Assembly: GCF_019649055.1 (NCBI RefSeq) | Contig: NW_026570545.1 | Coordinates: 1-50,168 of the forward strand | Direction of reading: 5' to 3' | Source of the DNA: Paramacrobiotus metropolitanus | Taxonomy: Eukaryota > Tardigrada > Eutardigrada > Parachela > Macrobiotidae | DNA: 50,168 bases | Part shown: positions 19,624-31,848 of the stretch, piece by piece | Layout: every line of letters starts with the position of its first letter | Position numbering within the stretch: position 1 is the first letter of the stretch | Notes under the pieces: generated by a model | What the model saw: only the letters and a program-made list of their open reading frames with translations | Told to the model about the DNA's origin: nothing | Database searches by the model: none | Position numbers and translations under genes: made by a program

Positions 19624-21270
19624 ATGGCTATCACTATTTGGTGTAACGCTTTGGCTTTCTACTGGAAGACTCATTCTCCAGTTTATGTTTATTTAAAGAA
19701 CAGCATGCGCGGAGCTAGATACTGTAGCGAACGCGCCATTGTTTTTACCGAAACATATGGAGGTAAAAGTGTACTTCTCATGGCGCTTATCGGAGGAACG
19801 TACATGCTTTACCATCTTCAAGTAACGACGCAATTAAGTAACCATTTATTGCAGCCTATGGCGCAAAACAACAGCTTTCCGGCGACTGAAACTACTTTCA
19901 ATTCTATGACCGCAAATAATGCCGACAGACAGCAACACATATTATTTTGGACAAAATTTTTTGGAGAAGAACTGACATCGGCATCCGAACTGCTCCAGAG
20001 GGCACGATCTGGCATAATGGATTGCCCCTATTCTAACTGCATTGTGTCGAGCGACCGGAGTCGACTGCCTCAAAGCGATGCTGTCATTTTTCACACAAGG
20101 GATCATTTGTGGGACAACCTTCCGCCAAAACGTTGGGCATACCAATATTACGTGTTTTTCTTCCTGGAGTCGCCAGCTAATACTTGGAACGACCTGAACG
20201 GTCTTTCGGGATTTTTTAATTTAACGTTTACTTACCGTTTGGATTCCGATATTGTTTCGGACGACTATTTTCGATGGTTCAAGCCACATTTTTTGAACAG
20301 CAGCAGCGAAATTGATCAGATTTTACGGAACAAGACGCGCTTGGCGGCAATATTTGTGTCCAACTGTTACTCTATCCCCAGCCATCGCGACATTTACATT
20401 GATAATTTATTGAAGTACGCCAATATTGATGTCTATGGGGCATGTGGCACGAAAAAATGTAACGCAAGCACACCGGAAATCTGTGACAGACTGCTGGCGA
20501 ATTACAAGTTTTACCTTGCATATGAAAACAGGTGCTGCAAACGTTTAAAGCAGCTATGCAAGAAATTTACATAAATTTGAGACGCTGCGCATCAAGACTA
20601 ATCGCGGATGTTACAGGAATAACAAGTTACAGCGCTAATTTTCCGTTTTCTTCTTTTTTGTTACTCCTTTCTTTTTCTTTTTGAAATGTTTTAAAAAACA
20701 CAGTATTATTGCTCCCAGTTTTGTTCGGGTTTTGCGCATACACTTTTATTGACTTTTATTACTACGTTAAGCTGCTAACCACAGCATTACCATTACATTT
20801 TCTTGTGTTTGTGAGATGACCATTGACTAGCATGTTTTTCTTATTACAGCGTCTGTAAGGACTACGTCACAGAAAAAATCTATCGAGCTTTTAGTCACGA
20901 CGCGGTTCCGGTTGTCTACGGTGGGGCAAATTATTCCGACTTGTTCCCTCCACATTCTTTTATCAACGTTTTGGATTTTGCTAATCCGGAATCTTTGGCG
21001 GAATATTTGCACTTCTTGGACAACAACCCCAGCGAGTACCGGAAATATTTCCAGTGGCGAATCGATCCGGCTGCAGCGCGACTGGCAGTGCCGGAACTTA
21101 GCAAGTTATCGTGGTGCAAATTGTGCACGATTCTCCATCAGCAAAACCGAAAGCGAAAGGTCGTTTCGGATATGCGTCACTGGTGGCATGTCAAGGGATG
21201 GTGCAGGTCGCCACAAATCCAAAATCGTCATTGGATCAAAAATCCAGTACTGCCAGTGCCGGACTACTGA
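19624..21270 (+). CDS. Alpha-1,3-fucosyltransferase (GT10 family), two exons
   Basis: Exon 1 (19624-20531) and exon 2 (20850-21270) join in frame across a 318-bp GT-AG intron to give 442 residues. The protein is a type II Golgi enzyme that transfers fucose from GDP-fucose to GlcNAc on glycans. Near residues 45-65 is the membrane anchor (SVLLMALIGGTYMLYHLQV). The catalytic part has TYRLDSDI (GT10 'RxDSD' motif), a cysteine-rich middle (DVYGACG) and, formed only after splicing, the GT10 signature NYKFYLAYENS followed by VCKDYVTEKIYRA, then AVPVVYGGANYSD. N-glycosylation sites (NLT, NSS, NKT) are present. The tail ends in a tryptophan/cysteine-rich segment. The ATG at 19624 is the first in frame; a second at 19705 is possible. 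The gene looks intact. Confidence 0.93.
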
Positions 21271-23430
21271 ATATTGAGGTCTTTCACTGCCAGCATCATT
21301 TGGCCTGTGTCATTGAATTCTATGAACTGACCTTTTAAACTGCTTTGAACGCGCGGTTAGTTTTCACTTTTGGTAGCTTGCTGGTTTGGTTGGTCGTTTA
21401 CTCGTTGGTGGTTTGTGTTATGCCGATGATGATTATTACTGTTATGCAATTTTGTGGCAAACCTATTCAAAATGTTTGCTAGATCTCCATTTACTCAATA
21501 GATAAATTTCAGCATACAATATCTGAGTCCATCTACAGGCGCCTAACGCAATCACCAATTTTAATGCATATTTGAGTCCATTTATCAATCCGCTTTTACT
21601 ATACTGGTTGTAAATTTACGTGGTGTAAGGCCTGAACCGGACGGCAAGTTCCGTATACTGATGGATACACAATCTCGGCCAACAGGCAAAACTGTGAATG
21701 ACTTATCAGCAGAGTAGATTATCCGTGGGCATCTTGCAATGCGGAAAATGCAGTACATTTATTACTGGACCTGGGAAAAGGTGAAGTCTAATTGGTTCAC
21801 TAATGTCCGCATCTAACCATGGCAACGTCACAGGCCCATCTCACACAAAAAGTTTACTTAATTTTTGCAGGTTAATAGAGTGACAACAAAGTGTGCTGTA
21901 CCTAAAAAAACAGGGCGTGTAAAGGGCCTGACCAAACAAAATTTGAAAGTCATGTATATACTATTTTTCGCCTAAGATTCTGTGTTTGTTTGCACACCCG
22001 TTTCGGAAACGGGCTTGTAGATGGCAGTTAGAATCAAACCTGAAGGGTCTTTTTAATTCTGTTTTCGTGCTGGCAGTATTCATGCTAAATAACTGATAGC
22101 ACAAATTTAAATTACATTGATCATAAGACAAGCCGCATTATACCCGACCATTATACACATTATACCACATTATACACCCCATTATACACATTATACCCGG
22201 CTTCTCTGTATAATATTTTCTGTTAATATATTTTGGTTCTGAAGCGTTTCTGTAGTCATACTATTACTATTAATTATTTCAGAAATACCGTAAAATCCGA
22301 TATTAACGCTCCCCGTGCGGTTTTAAACGCCCTTCCTATATGTCACAAAAGAAAAAAAGCCACCCCACCCCGAAATCACCGCCCGGGGCGTTTAAGTTGC
22401 GGCGCCGCGCTTTTTTGGTCTGGTGTCGGTACAGGCTTAATGGTACATCTGATTAATTTAGGTAAATTCCACTTATGCACATTCGTTAAACCATGATCTT
22501 CTAAAATTTGTCATGGTTACTGAATTATTCCTTTAATGTTCATACATATCTCTATCTTATCTTAAGATTTTCTTAAGATTGCCTCTTAAAAAGTTTGCAA
22601 TTTAAGAAGTAATTCAATATCCAAAGGATAAGTTTAAAATTTTTGTAGAAAAATCACGCACTTAACATTATTGCCTCTTAAAAAGTTTGCAATTTAAGAA
22701 GTAATTCAATATCCGAAGGATAAGTTTAAAATTTTTGTAGAAAAATCAAGCACTTAGCAGAATAGATCAGGACGTTTTTGAAAAAAATTATCGCAATCCA
22801 AGAAAGGTTTGAAAAATCTTTTAAAGATCTGACAGTACTTAAGCACATGTTACAAGCAAATAAAAATTTCATATAATACGAGGTATTATTTTACTTCATA
22901 TTTATTGGATACTTGGATGCGTACCTAGCTTAGCAACCGAAAGAATGTGCAAACCGTGCATTACGTACTTCTACTTGGTAATAATGATAATAATGAAAGC
23001 TGCAAAACACAAGCATGCTGGTTCAAGTGTTACACTTCATCCAGTTGTACTGACTTTACAGTGCAGCAATTAGTTTATCACGTCTGCACGCGTTATATCA
23101 ATCGTTTTTTGATCCAACAGCATCTTGTACGTACTTACAGAATTTGTAAATTTCAAATTACTTCCAGCATTAGAAGTTGTGGACAACCAAAGGTCATGTC
23201 TTCAAAAATTTAAAATTTATGCCCGTTAAATTTGTAAAACTTCGATTTGTTTGTAATTTTATTATGTTTTGTCTTAACGCTAAATCGGGTAATCTTGCTG
23301 TTTTTATTTTTAAACGAGATCGAACCATTCGACATCTTTGACAAACAAAAACCACGTGAGAATTCTTAAAAAATTCTATCAAACAAAATTTCTATCAAAA
23401 GCACATAATAAATTGAGGAAAATGAAAAGG
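21271..23430. other. Intergenic region with short simple repeats, no gene seen
   Basis: AT-rich sequence. It includes a run of CATTATACA-type words (22,137-22,200) and a tandem duplication described separately. Open frames are short and show no motifs. Confidence 0.5.
22578..22760. repeat. Tandem duplication, two 92-bp units
   Basis: A unit beginning ATTGCCTCTTAAAAAG and running through AATATCC(A/G)AAGGATAAG and AGAAAAATCA(C/A)GCACTTA is repeated at 22578 and 22670 with only a few differences. Confidence 0.9.
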
Positions 23431-23431
23431 A

Positions 23432-23500
23432 AATGGCTATAGGCACCCCCGTTATCTATAGGCACCCCCTTTCGCACCCACTTAGACTATAGGCACCCCT
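23432..23500 (+). repeat. Triple CTATAGGCACCCC motif, left end of a repeat family
   Basis: CTATAGGCACCCC occurs at about 23437, 23456 (as CTATAGGCACCCCC) and 23487. The arrangement, including GTTATCTA(T/C)AGGCA and CCCCTTTCGCA, matches the left end of the element at 27,873 and is inverted at 28,560-28,632. Confidence 0.7.
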
Positions 23501-23804
23501 TTGCCTCGCAAGTATTGTACTGTACTAGTACTGTAACAAAAATTACCGTGTAACAAAAATTTGATCATGATTTTGTGTCGGATTTTTCCAACTGGGTTCG
23601 TTTTTGCCCCTGGATGAAAAATTTCCCTCATCCAGTACCGAAGGGTGGCTGCGGGACCTAGTCTGGAGATCTTCTCGAGAGACTGTCCTTGCAGTTGTCC
23701 CGCAGTTATCGAGCCGCCACAGTTCCACACCATGTAAGTACTCTTTTCTGATCTCCTGAATTCAGATCTCTTTCTCGGCCGAACGCTTTATTAAAGGGAC
23801 GACA

Positions 23805-26709
23805 ATGACGAAACCCCTTCAATGCCCAAAGTGCCTGAAAGTCCTTTCCAGTGCATTGTATCTGTCGAAACACCTGGAGACCCAACCGAAAGAATGCGCC
23901 AAAGCAGAACAACGTCAGCTGCGTTCTCAACCGCCCCCACCAAGCGCCTCGACTAATAATCAGCAGCGCACCGTACCAACTGATCTCCCATCCCGCCTGG
24001 CGGGATTACGCGAAACAGTTCCCGATCACATCCCGAAGAGCACCCGCATTATAGTGGCCGAAGCGTTACTGCAGACGCTGGAGAAAGTTACGGACAATAA
24101 CTCCAGTGAAGCTTGGACTGATCTCCTCGTCTTCAGTTACGCAACCATTGGGCAACCAAAAACAGCGCTAAGCCAAAGACCACGCCTGTCTTACCCCAAT
24201 ATTATCCGTCAAAACATCCAAAACCATGGTCCCGAATTAATACAGGGTCCTTCGACGGACCGCGCTCCCCGTGCAGCTGAACCAGACGCTCCTGTGCAGC
24301 TCCGCAAGCGAGTCAGCCGCAAGCTCCAGGACGGCAATGTCAGCGGTACTGTACGGCAGCTAACCACCGAAGAAACGGTTCTGCCCGCGACGCCAGAGAG
24401 CTTCGCTGCGTTGAAGGAGAAGCACCCTTCAAACCCTCCGATACGTCACCCGCCTCCGGGACCCGCAACGCCGATAGCCCTTGATATTACTGCTGCAGAA
24501 ATTTCAGAAGCAGGTCGGGCCTTCCCAAATGGATCGGCTGCAGGCCGTGATGGATTACGACCGCAATATCTGAAGGAGCTGATCAGTCTGAAAACACCAT
24601 GAACTAGGTAAAAAGTTAGGTGAATCACTGGCTGCCGTTGCGAACATAATGTTGAAGGGGGCGGTACCCCACGACATTACCCCGATGCTGTATGGTGCAA
24701 ACTTGTTTGCATACAAGAAGAAAGATAGTGGGATTCGCCCCATTGCAGTGGGAACAAGCCTGCGGCGTGTGTTTTGCCGCATTGTGACTTTCAGGTTACG
24801 TCACTTGAATAAAAAGTTGCAGCCAATCCAGCTGGGTTTCGCAACGAAAGGTGGTGTGGAGGCCGCTGTCCATGCCGCACGCAGTTTTATCGAAGATGCT
24901 GCAATTCTGGACAAGCCACAGGTTTTCCTTAAACTAGATGTCAAGAACGCCTTCAATTCCCTTGACCAAAACTACATACTTAAATCTGCCGAAGAGTTCA
25001 TGCCGGAGTACTACAAGTTTGTGTGGCAGTGCTACGGTGAACCATCAATACTGTTACACGGCAAGTACAGTGTATCTTCACAGGCGGGCATCCAGCAAGG
25101 AGACCCTCTAGGCCCGCTACTGTACTGCCTTGCAACTACTGGACCTCACAAACGCCTGAAGTCGAAGCTGAAAGAGTGTTTTCTTGACAATGATGCGCTC
25201 GGCGGAGACCCTGAAGATGTCTTTGACGATCTCCGCTCACTGCAGGAGGCGCTACGAGTGCACTGGCTAACGCTTAATATAGCAAAATGCGAGCTGATGG
25301 TTATCGGAGGCTCCGAGAAAGAACGCCAAACTGTGTACGGCGCGTTTCTTCATGCGTACCCAGACCTGCTTTGTCCCCAGCTGAAGGATCTGCATTACCT
25401 CGGTGCGCCAATTCATGATGATGCGGTTGCAGGCGCACTAGTCAGTGTTACGGAGGTAATCGCCCGAATGACAAAGCGGCTAAATCTAATACCGGCCCAC
25501 CAGGCTCTGTACTTGTTAAGATGCAGCATGGGCACAGTAAAGCTGATCTATAAACTGCGCGCCAGCCGATGCTACCAACAGAAAGCCCTGTTAAAAGCAT
25601 TTGACGATATCATTCGCCAAAGTTTGACTAGCATTACCAATGTCAACATTACTGAAGGCATATGGATGCAGGCATCTCTTCCGATAATAGAAGGCGGTCT
25701 CGGAATTCGAAGCGTCGAAACGCTTGCCCTTCCGGCCTTTCTGGCCTCTGCTTATTCGGTGGCTCCATTAACATCGGAAATTATCGAGTTCCAACCACAG
25801 ATCTACTGTCGTGATGCTGCTGCAGAATGGCAAGAAGTAACCCAACTAGACCTCCCACACCATGACGCGCGACCGGTTCAGAAGGTATGGGACAATCCTA
25901 TTGTCCAAAACACCGTTGAACGATTACGAACGGTAGCTGGGAACGACATCTCCGAACAGGCAAGACTGAACGGTGTTAGCACGAAAGAAAACGGCGCATG
26001 GTTGGGTGCGCTTCCGGCTGCCTCCCTTGGCAACCTCCTTACAGACTCAGCTGTACGAATCGTCGTTGGTTTACGGCTTGGAGCACCGATCATCACCCCA
26101 CACCGCTGTGTATGCGGTGAGTGGGCGGATGCCCGCGGTTACCACGGCTTAAGCTGCAAAAAAAGCCGCGGACGAATCCCTACGCATAAATGCCTTAACG
26201 CCATTGTGAAGCGCAGCCTCGCATTGGCTGGCTTTGAACGCGAACTAGAGCCACAAGGTATCTTCCCTACAGACAGCAAGCGCCTAGACGGCGTTACCTT
26301 GACACCATGGGAGAGAGGACGGATGTTGGCATGGGACGCAACGTGCGTCAATACAATGGCCATATCGCACATCGTCGCGACTTCCACACGAGCGGGAGCA
26401 GCAGCAGCACAGGCCGAGCAGGGCAAGATCGAGAAATATCGCGATATCGGCCAGGACTACCTATTCCGTGCTCTGGGCTTTGAGACGCTCGGACCACCCG
26501 GACCGGAAGCTGTCCGAACAATAACGGAATTCGGACAGAAAATACGTCAGGAAACCGGCGAAAAACGAGCCACGGAATATCTTCGCCAACGGATCAGTAT
26601 CGAAATGCAGCGAGGAAATGCTGCATCGATCATGGGGACGGCGCCGATGGGAGCGAATTTAGACCAAATTTTCTGTGTGATTAGGCCGCCGCTGTCGATT
26701 GATGCTTAA
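23805..26709 (+). pseudogene. Non-LTR retrotransposon protein: zinc finger, RT, CCHC and restriction-like endonuclease; one frameshift
   Basis: Reading from ATG 23805, with one frame change near 24,595, gives about 965 residues. The N-terminus has CPKCLKVLSSALYLSKHLET, a C2H-type finger. RT blocks follow: FPNGSAAGRDGLRPQYLKEL, SGIRPIAVGTSLRRVF, VFLKLDVKNAFNSLDQN and AGIQQGDPLGPLLYC. The active-site box reads CFLDNDALGG, where Y-L-D-D is expected. The C-terminus has CVCGEWADARGYHGLSC (CCHC) and a restriction-like endonuclease motif, SKRLDGVTLTPWERGRML then AWDAT. This resembles the R2-like group of target-specific elements, whose enzyme nicks DNA and primes reverse transcription there. The D-to-N change, the L where RPDG is usual and the frameshift suggest a recently dead copy, although the rest is remarkably open. 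The right limit is unclear; AT-rich sequence follows the stop. Confidence 0.85.
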
Positions 26710-27065
26710 TGAATGATAGTTTCCAAAGCTTTTGTTAAAAGTACTCGTGTTGTAATTTGTAGAAATATAAACTAGTACTTAATGCCGCCACGTAAATCGT
26801 AAACCAATTAAAAAGAAATCTGATGTAATATGTAATAACGATCTACTTCTCTGTATCAAATACTGTAACACATCGACAAAACCATTCAAATAAATTATTC
26901 AAATTAGCTATAAGCCCATATTTTAATTCCATTTCAAAGAATTTGTAGGAAATAAAAACAGCTACAGCGCCGCCAGCTGTGTGAATGCGCATCCGCTATG
27001 CGGTACAGTGGTACACATTACATACAAGGTCAGTAGTCGAATGAGTGAGCGAACTACGACAAAAG
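26710..27065. other. 3' region of the non-LTR element and flank
   Basis: AT-rich with no gene. It probably includes the 3' UTR of the retrotransposon; no poly(A) or simple-repeat tail marks its end. Confidence 0.4.
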
Positions 27066-27314
27066 ATGTCAACGGTTACAATCGGTTAAAAGTTTGAAAT
27101 TCACCAAAAATACCAAAAATGTTCGCCCATAAAGTATTGAGGGGAAAAATTGACAAATAGCGTTGCAGCCGAACTAAAATTAATGGATTCGCAAACTAAG
27201 AAAAATCCGTGACCCATCCTCGGGCGGCAGTATCTTCAAACGGTTGCGGATTTAGCGAATTTGTAACGAACCCGCAACCGCGTCAAACTTTTAATAGATT
27301 GTAACCGTTGACAT
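27066..27314. mobile_element. 249-bp foldback element with 32-bp inverted repeats
   Basis: The left end (ATGTCAACGGTTACAATC, then TTAAAAGTTTGA at 27085-27096) returns inverted at 27283-27314 with two mismatches. The centre is non-coding. It is MITE-like. No target duplication was found. Confidence 0.7.
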
Positions 27315-27872
27315 TGACTCTACTAGCTACGACCACTGCTGCGAAACAGGGTCCACTGCACAGACGCCTCTGGGTTAATGACCGTAAGAAACTTAGAAAT
27401 GCAACAACTATCCAGTGCACAGAGCCCGCTAGGTAGAAGTACAGTAACTGAAACGAAATGCCAATACGGAGTACCTCATCTAACGGTTCCAGTTCATGCG
27501 TGGCAGGGGCATGGTGGTCGGCGGTGCCATGGTAGGGGTCGGAGTCGCGACGGAAGATGTAGGGGAAAAAAGCCAAAAGAAATGTGTGCAAATTATGTAA
27601 AACTGATTTTTTCATCATTTTTTTTGCCTTGGGTTCGAAAGACTGGACTCGATCCAACGCGAGCGTATGAACGCTGATTGGTGCTGTGAGAGAGGGACTA
27701 GAGAGCAGCGCCGCTCAGTGTGTGCGCTGCGTATATCCGCTTCAGCGGATGAGTGAAGTGCAGCAGCACACATACGTACAAGAGAGAGAGGCGACACGGC
27801 AAGTGAGTGAGTGCAAGTACGCCCTGTAATTGCAGCCTGCAGGTAAAGTACAAGTTTTATTTTAGGAAGTGA
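27315..27872. other. Intergenic stretch between two small inverted-repeat elements
   Basis: No supported gene. Around 27,700-27,830 it is rich in AGAG and GTGAGTGAGTG words and has a small hairpin (ATCCGCTTCAGCGGAT). Confidence 0.4.
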
Positions 27873-28632
27873 CTATAGGCACCCCTTTTTACCCCCGTTA
27901 TCTACAGGCATCCCCTTTCGCAGCCGCTTTGAGTCAAAGTGGGCACCACTTTCCATTAATTAATCCCTGCACCCTGTCACGTGCAAAAGCTATAAGCTCA
28001 CCCTTTGTTTTCTTGTGCTATGTTTTAAGAGCGAATTTCATGACCTTATAGAAGTTTCTGAAAGTCATATGCACTATCGACCTCAGATTTGTTCTCTTGT
28101 AATACATGGGAGCTCTCCAGCAGAACTGACACGGCTCTGTGTTCATATTGTCCAATTCTGTAATAAGTAACCCATCCGAAGATCATCCACGATCTGACAA
28201 TGACCTGGTCTACCAGAAGGCTACCCTGCAGTTACCCGCCCTTTTTGGCTTTTCCGCATTCGAAGCTACTTTCAAGCGCCATCAAAGAGAAACGTTCCAA
28301 CCATTCGTAGTCAAATGATCTCATCTGCAGCATGCTGCCCGATCATCCAAACCGGTCCCTTGTCGCATGTGGTCCCTACTCCCTTGTACACCTTTTATGT
28401 GAATGCCTGACCTAGTCACATGTCAGATTGTTGAAGAAATTTTTGTGAACCGAAAAAACTGTCAAAAAAACCATTTTCAGTCATGCGGAAAAAAACTAAA
28501 AATAGGTACCTATAGTCGGCGGAAAAAACCGGGTGCGAGAACTATCTATTTAACTGAAAAGGGGTGTCTACAGTAAAACAGGGTGCAAAAGAAGATGCCT
28601 AAAGCAAACGGCGGTGAAATGGGTGCCTATAG
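27873..28632. mobile_element. About 760-bp element with CTATAGGCACCC ends
   Basis: The left end starts CTATAGGCACCCC and then carries CCCCCGTTATCTACAGGCAT. The right end ends GGGTGCCTATAG, preceded by further inverted words (GGGGTGTCTACAG near 28,561, AGATGCCTAAAGC near 28,594). The subterminal repetition of the terminal word recalls hAT- or Mutator-like elements. No transposase ORF. A third copy of the left end lies at 23,432. Confidence 0.6.
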
Positions 28633-28894
28633 TACCACCCTTTATTTTATGGACGAAGCGTAAAATTCTACAATATAACAAAGTCACAGATGACGATAAT
28701 GTCTACTGAAAAATTTACCTGCCGCTTTATTGACTGCAGAGATGACCTTAAACCTGAAATGCAAAATTCTGCGTGTTAAAGAGGAGAAATTTCCTCATTA
28801 GTTCCCCATCTATTTTTTAATTTCCAGATCAGTTATCAGTCATTTAAATTTCGTGCACCTGCTGAACAGGGCATCCGTAAATTTATTAGACTTT

Positions 28895-29061
28895 TGTCAT
28901 TCCGCGCTTGAGCCGTAGACTATCCGATAACAGTTTACTTGTACTTTAAATCCCAATTTGAATAGTAATACTTGTCATTCCGCGCTTTTTAAAGCTTTAG
29001 AGCCGTAGACTATCCGATAACAGTTTACTTGTACTTTAAATCCCAATTTGAATAGTAATAC
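28895..29061. repeat. Tandem duplication of a roughly 80-90-bp unit
   Basis: TGTCATTCCGCGCTT followed by AGCCGTAGACTATCCG and ATCCCAATTTGAATAG occurs twice (28895 and 28973). The second copy has an extra 12 bases after GCGCTT. Confidence 0.9.
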
Positions 29062-29460
29062 CACTGCCCGCCGCAGGCCCGCGTTGGAGGGGGGGGGCGG
29101 TGGGGGCGGCCGGCCCCACCAGTCTCGGTTTGGCGCCGCCGGGCGGACTTTTAAACTTGGCGCAGCCGAGCCGCCAGGGGGGCGCTTTAAATTTTTAATA
29201 ATTTTTGATTTTTTCGAATTTTTTTAAAATAATAATTGAGTTTTTTTCAAGTTTTTAGGTTTATTTTAAACTTATTATCATTCTTTCGTATTTTGTACAC
29301 TTTTTTACAGCTTTTTTCTAATTTTTTGAAATTTTTTATTAAAATTTTTTTAAAAATAGTCCGCCCCAGGCGGATTTCAAAATTTGGGCCGCCCCCCGGA
29401 ATTTTTTGGGCTCCACGCCGCCCCCCGGCGGCCTTCCGCCTACCCAAAGATGCCAGCGCG
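29062..29460. other. Alternating GC-rich and AT-rich block
   Basis: Two GC-rich patches (29,065-29,185 with poly-G and GGCGG, and 29,360-29,450 with CCGCCCCCCGG) flank a T-rich core. The two patches are partly inverted copies of each other (CGCCGGGCGG against CCGCCCCAGGCGG). No credible gene. Confidence 0.45.
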
Positions 29461-31425
29461 GTCCACTGGTGCCCTTTACCCCAGTTAAACGATCAGTACA
29501 CTGACAGAGCAACCGCTTTACTTGCTATCGCCGTTTCTTTTTTACCATTGCCTTAACCACAGAGCACATTTCCAAACTTTAAATTTAAATAAGAACAGAC
29601 GCATTTCGTTGGGTTTCCAACTTTCCATCTTCGCTTTTACGGTAATTCTTTTTCAAAGCGAGAACTTTAAATGAAATTCTTACGTGCTTGCTGCTTCGCG
29701 AGCTCCGTTTGCGCCCTTTCCAGCATGCTATATAGCGAACTGAAAAATTCATTTGTCCTTTTTTACTTAACAATGAAGCATTCCGCCTTACATAGTACAA
29801 TTCGCTCCACATCAATTCCACCCTACCCATTTTAAACTGAACATGATTTAGCTTGAGCAGAAAGTGGGATTTGCATTGATACCGTATGTGTTAGGGTTCT
29901 TTAATCCAAACACAACGTGCAACGCAAACAGCTTGCTGTCCTTCGAAGCAGATCTTAAATATTCCAAGTTCCCTGTTTGTCTTTCTCAACACCACCTTGC
30001 CTTATTTACTGAAAACGAAAAAGTAGCAAATTTGCCTTAATTCGCGGGCAATTCTGCCACGAAAGGCAATCGCGCCCGCCCGGGAAGGCACTTCACAGCG
30101 TAGTTAAGCGGAAACTAAATAAACCAGTGCGGGGGTCAGGTACGTTTTTAAAATCAGACTTAACCATCCAACAGTCGCAGAATCTTCGCAGCCCCTTTGT
30201 CTTCTTTCTTTCGTTTAATTGTTTTTTGAAAATTAAATTTTGATGAGAAATATACATAAAAACGATAGAATATTATCTGTCATGGAACGTAAAAGTTCCA
30301 TCCATCTGCATCGAAACTGTCAAAAAAGCGTGTTGGCTGTTGAGACAGTGATGGGGTGGTCGGTTTAGCAGCGGTGGGTTCTTGGGTTTTCCCATACACT
30401 TTGTATGTTAAAGTTTTTGAAAGTTTTCCTTCAAACTTAACTTTTTCTTGAAAAACGGATTTGTGATGGCAAATCTACACTTTAAGGGCTATCGAATGAT
30501 ACATAGTCATGGCAGTTTGGATCAGTGCGTTGAGCTGACGGACTCAATAAAGATTAAGGCTTACGCGATTATTATATAGAGATTATCATTATGCCATAAT
30601 GATAATTATGGTACAAGTATCGGTCGCGCTAGCGCGCGACCAGTTGTGTTCGAGGTATGGAAGAATGAAAAAATACAAAATATACTTCGTACAGCAATAA
30701 AAATGATTTTGAGAAATATTTTAAATATGAAACCCCAGCGAGGCCAGCTACGTAAATATTTACATGTAGAAATGCGGACAGTTTTCAAGCTTTCCGGTTA
30801 AATTCGACCAGTATTATAAAAACTATGAAAGCCTCCGCAATTTTTCTTTTTGTTTGCATTTTTCACGGTTCTTTTTCACGTTTTTAATGTACTTAACTTT
30901 ATATTTTTTTTATATTGCCGATCTAACGAACTGAAAACTTGAATTTTTTTGTACAACCGATAATATTTAAACGGTGATTAAATGAATGGAGTGGGATCAT
31001 TTACAAAATGCCCACAAAAACCACTCAACCGACATTTTTGCGAAAATTAATGGAAACTTGTGAGAAACAATTAACGGTTGCCCAAGGTGACCTGGCAGGC
31101 TGCATCTTTAGCTACTAATTGTAAGAATTTTCGGCTAGCCATTCAGTCAAGCTCTTCAGTATTTATAAAATAAAATAAATACATATTTATTAGATTTTGA
31201 GGTTAGTGAATGCCCAAGCTACCGCCAGTATTACAGAGCAACGTAGGTTAGCGAATCCCCAAGCTACCACCAGTATCACAGAGCCGCTATTTGAGTGACT
31301 CAGTGATTACGGTAAACGGGCTGCGGGCTGGCTTTCAGATATTTAGAAATTACATATAAATTAGACAATTTAGACCGTGAGATACTGAGGTACTCAGATT
31401 TCTAGATATTTTTAAAATTCGAAAC
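29461..31425. other. Intergenic DNA upstream of the LTR element
   Basis: No supported gene. It contains hairpins at 30582-30606 and 30622-30641 (see findings), a small one near 30,282-30,302 (TGGAAC stem), and a 48-bp imperfect duplication at about 31,200-31,300 (CCCAAGCTACC(G/A)CCAGTAT). Confidence 0.45.
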
Positions 31426-31848
31426 TGTTGGGCCAGTCGCTATGGCAGCCTACGAGTATGGCAGCCAGCGACAGTCCCGCTTCCGGTGTGCTGACTCACA
31501 CCGAGTCGCACTCGCTGTCGAGCGCTAGATCGGCCTCGACTCAGGCAGCTTTCCGCCCAGCCTTTCGTCTCGGCCAATCATCGGCCTCGATGTAGGCGGA
31601 GCCACGCCTCCTTTCCACATCTCGGCCTATCAGCGTTCGTTCGCTCGTGTTGGATCTGCCCAGTGCCGCATTAGGCTTTTTCCCATGTTATGGCTCGATG
31701 TGCCATTCATTTTCATTCATTAGCTGACATTCGGTGATTTCTGATCGACAGCTCACATCGAGCCTTTGTGTTTTGGTTCTCTGTACTTTATTGCTATCCA
31801 CAATAAAGCCTTCTCACTATCGTGAGCCTTTGTTCGCCTGCTGTCACA
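31426..31848 (+). repeat. 5' LTR (423 bp)
   Basis: Begins TGTTGGGCCAGTCGC and ends CTGCTGTCACA. It contains a polyadenylation-type AATAAA near the 3' end (about 31,802). Directly after it comes TGATAGCAGATCG, in the place of a tRNA primer-binding site, with a loose resemblance to initiator-Met type sites. Confidence 0.93.

Noticed and set aside
27378-27677. Frame rich in G and R (GHGGRRCHGRGRSRDGRCRG)
   Set aside because: Short, compositionally simple, antisense to another equally open frame, and surrounded by small repeats.
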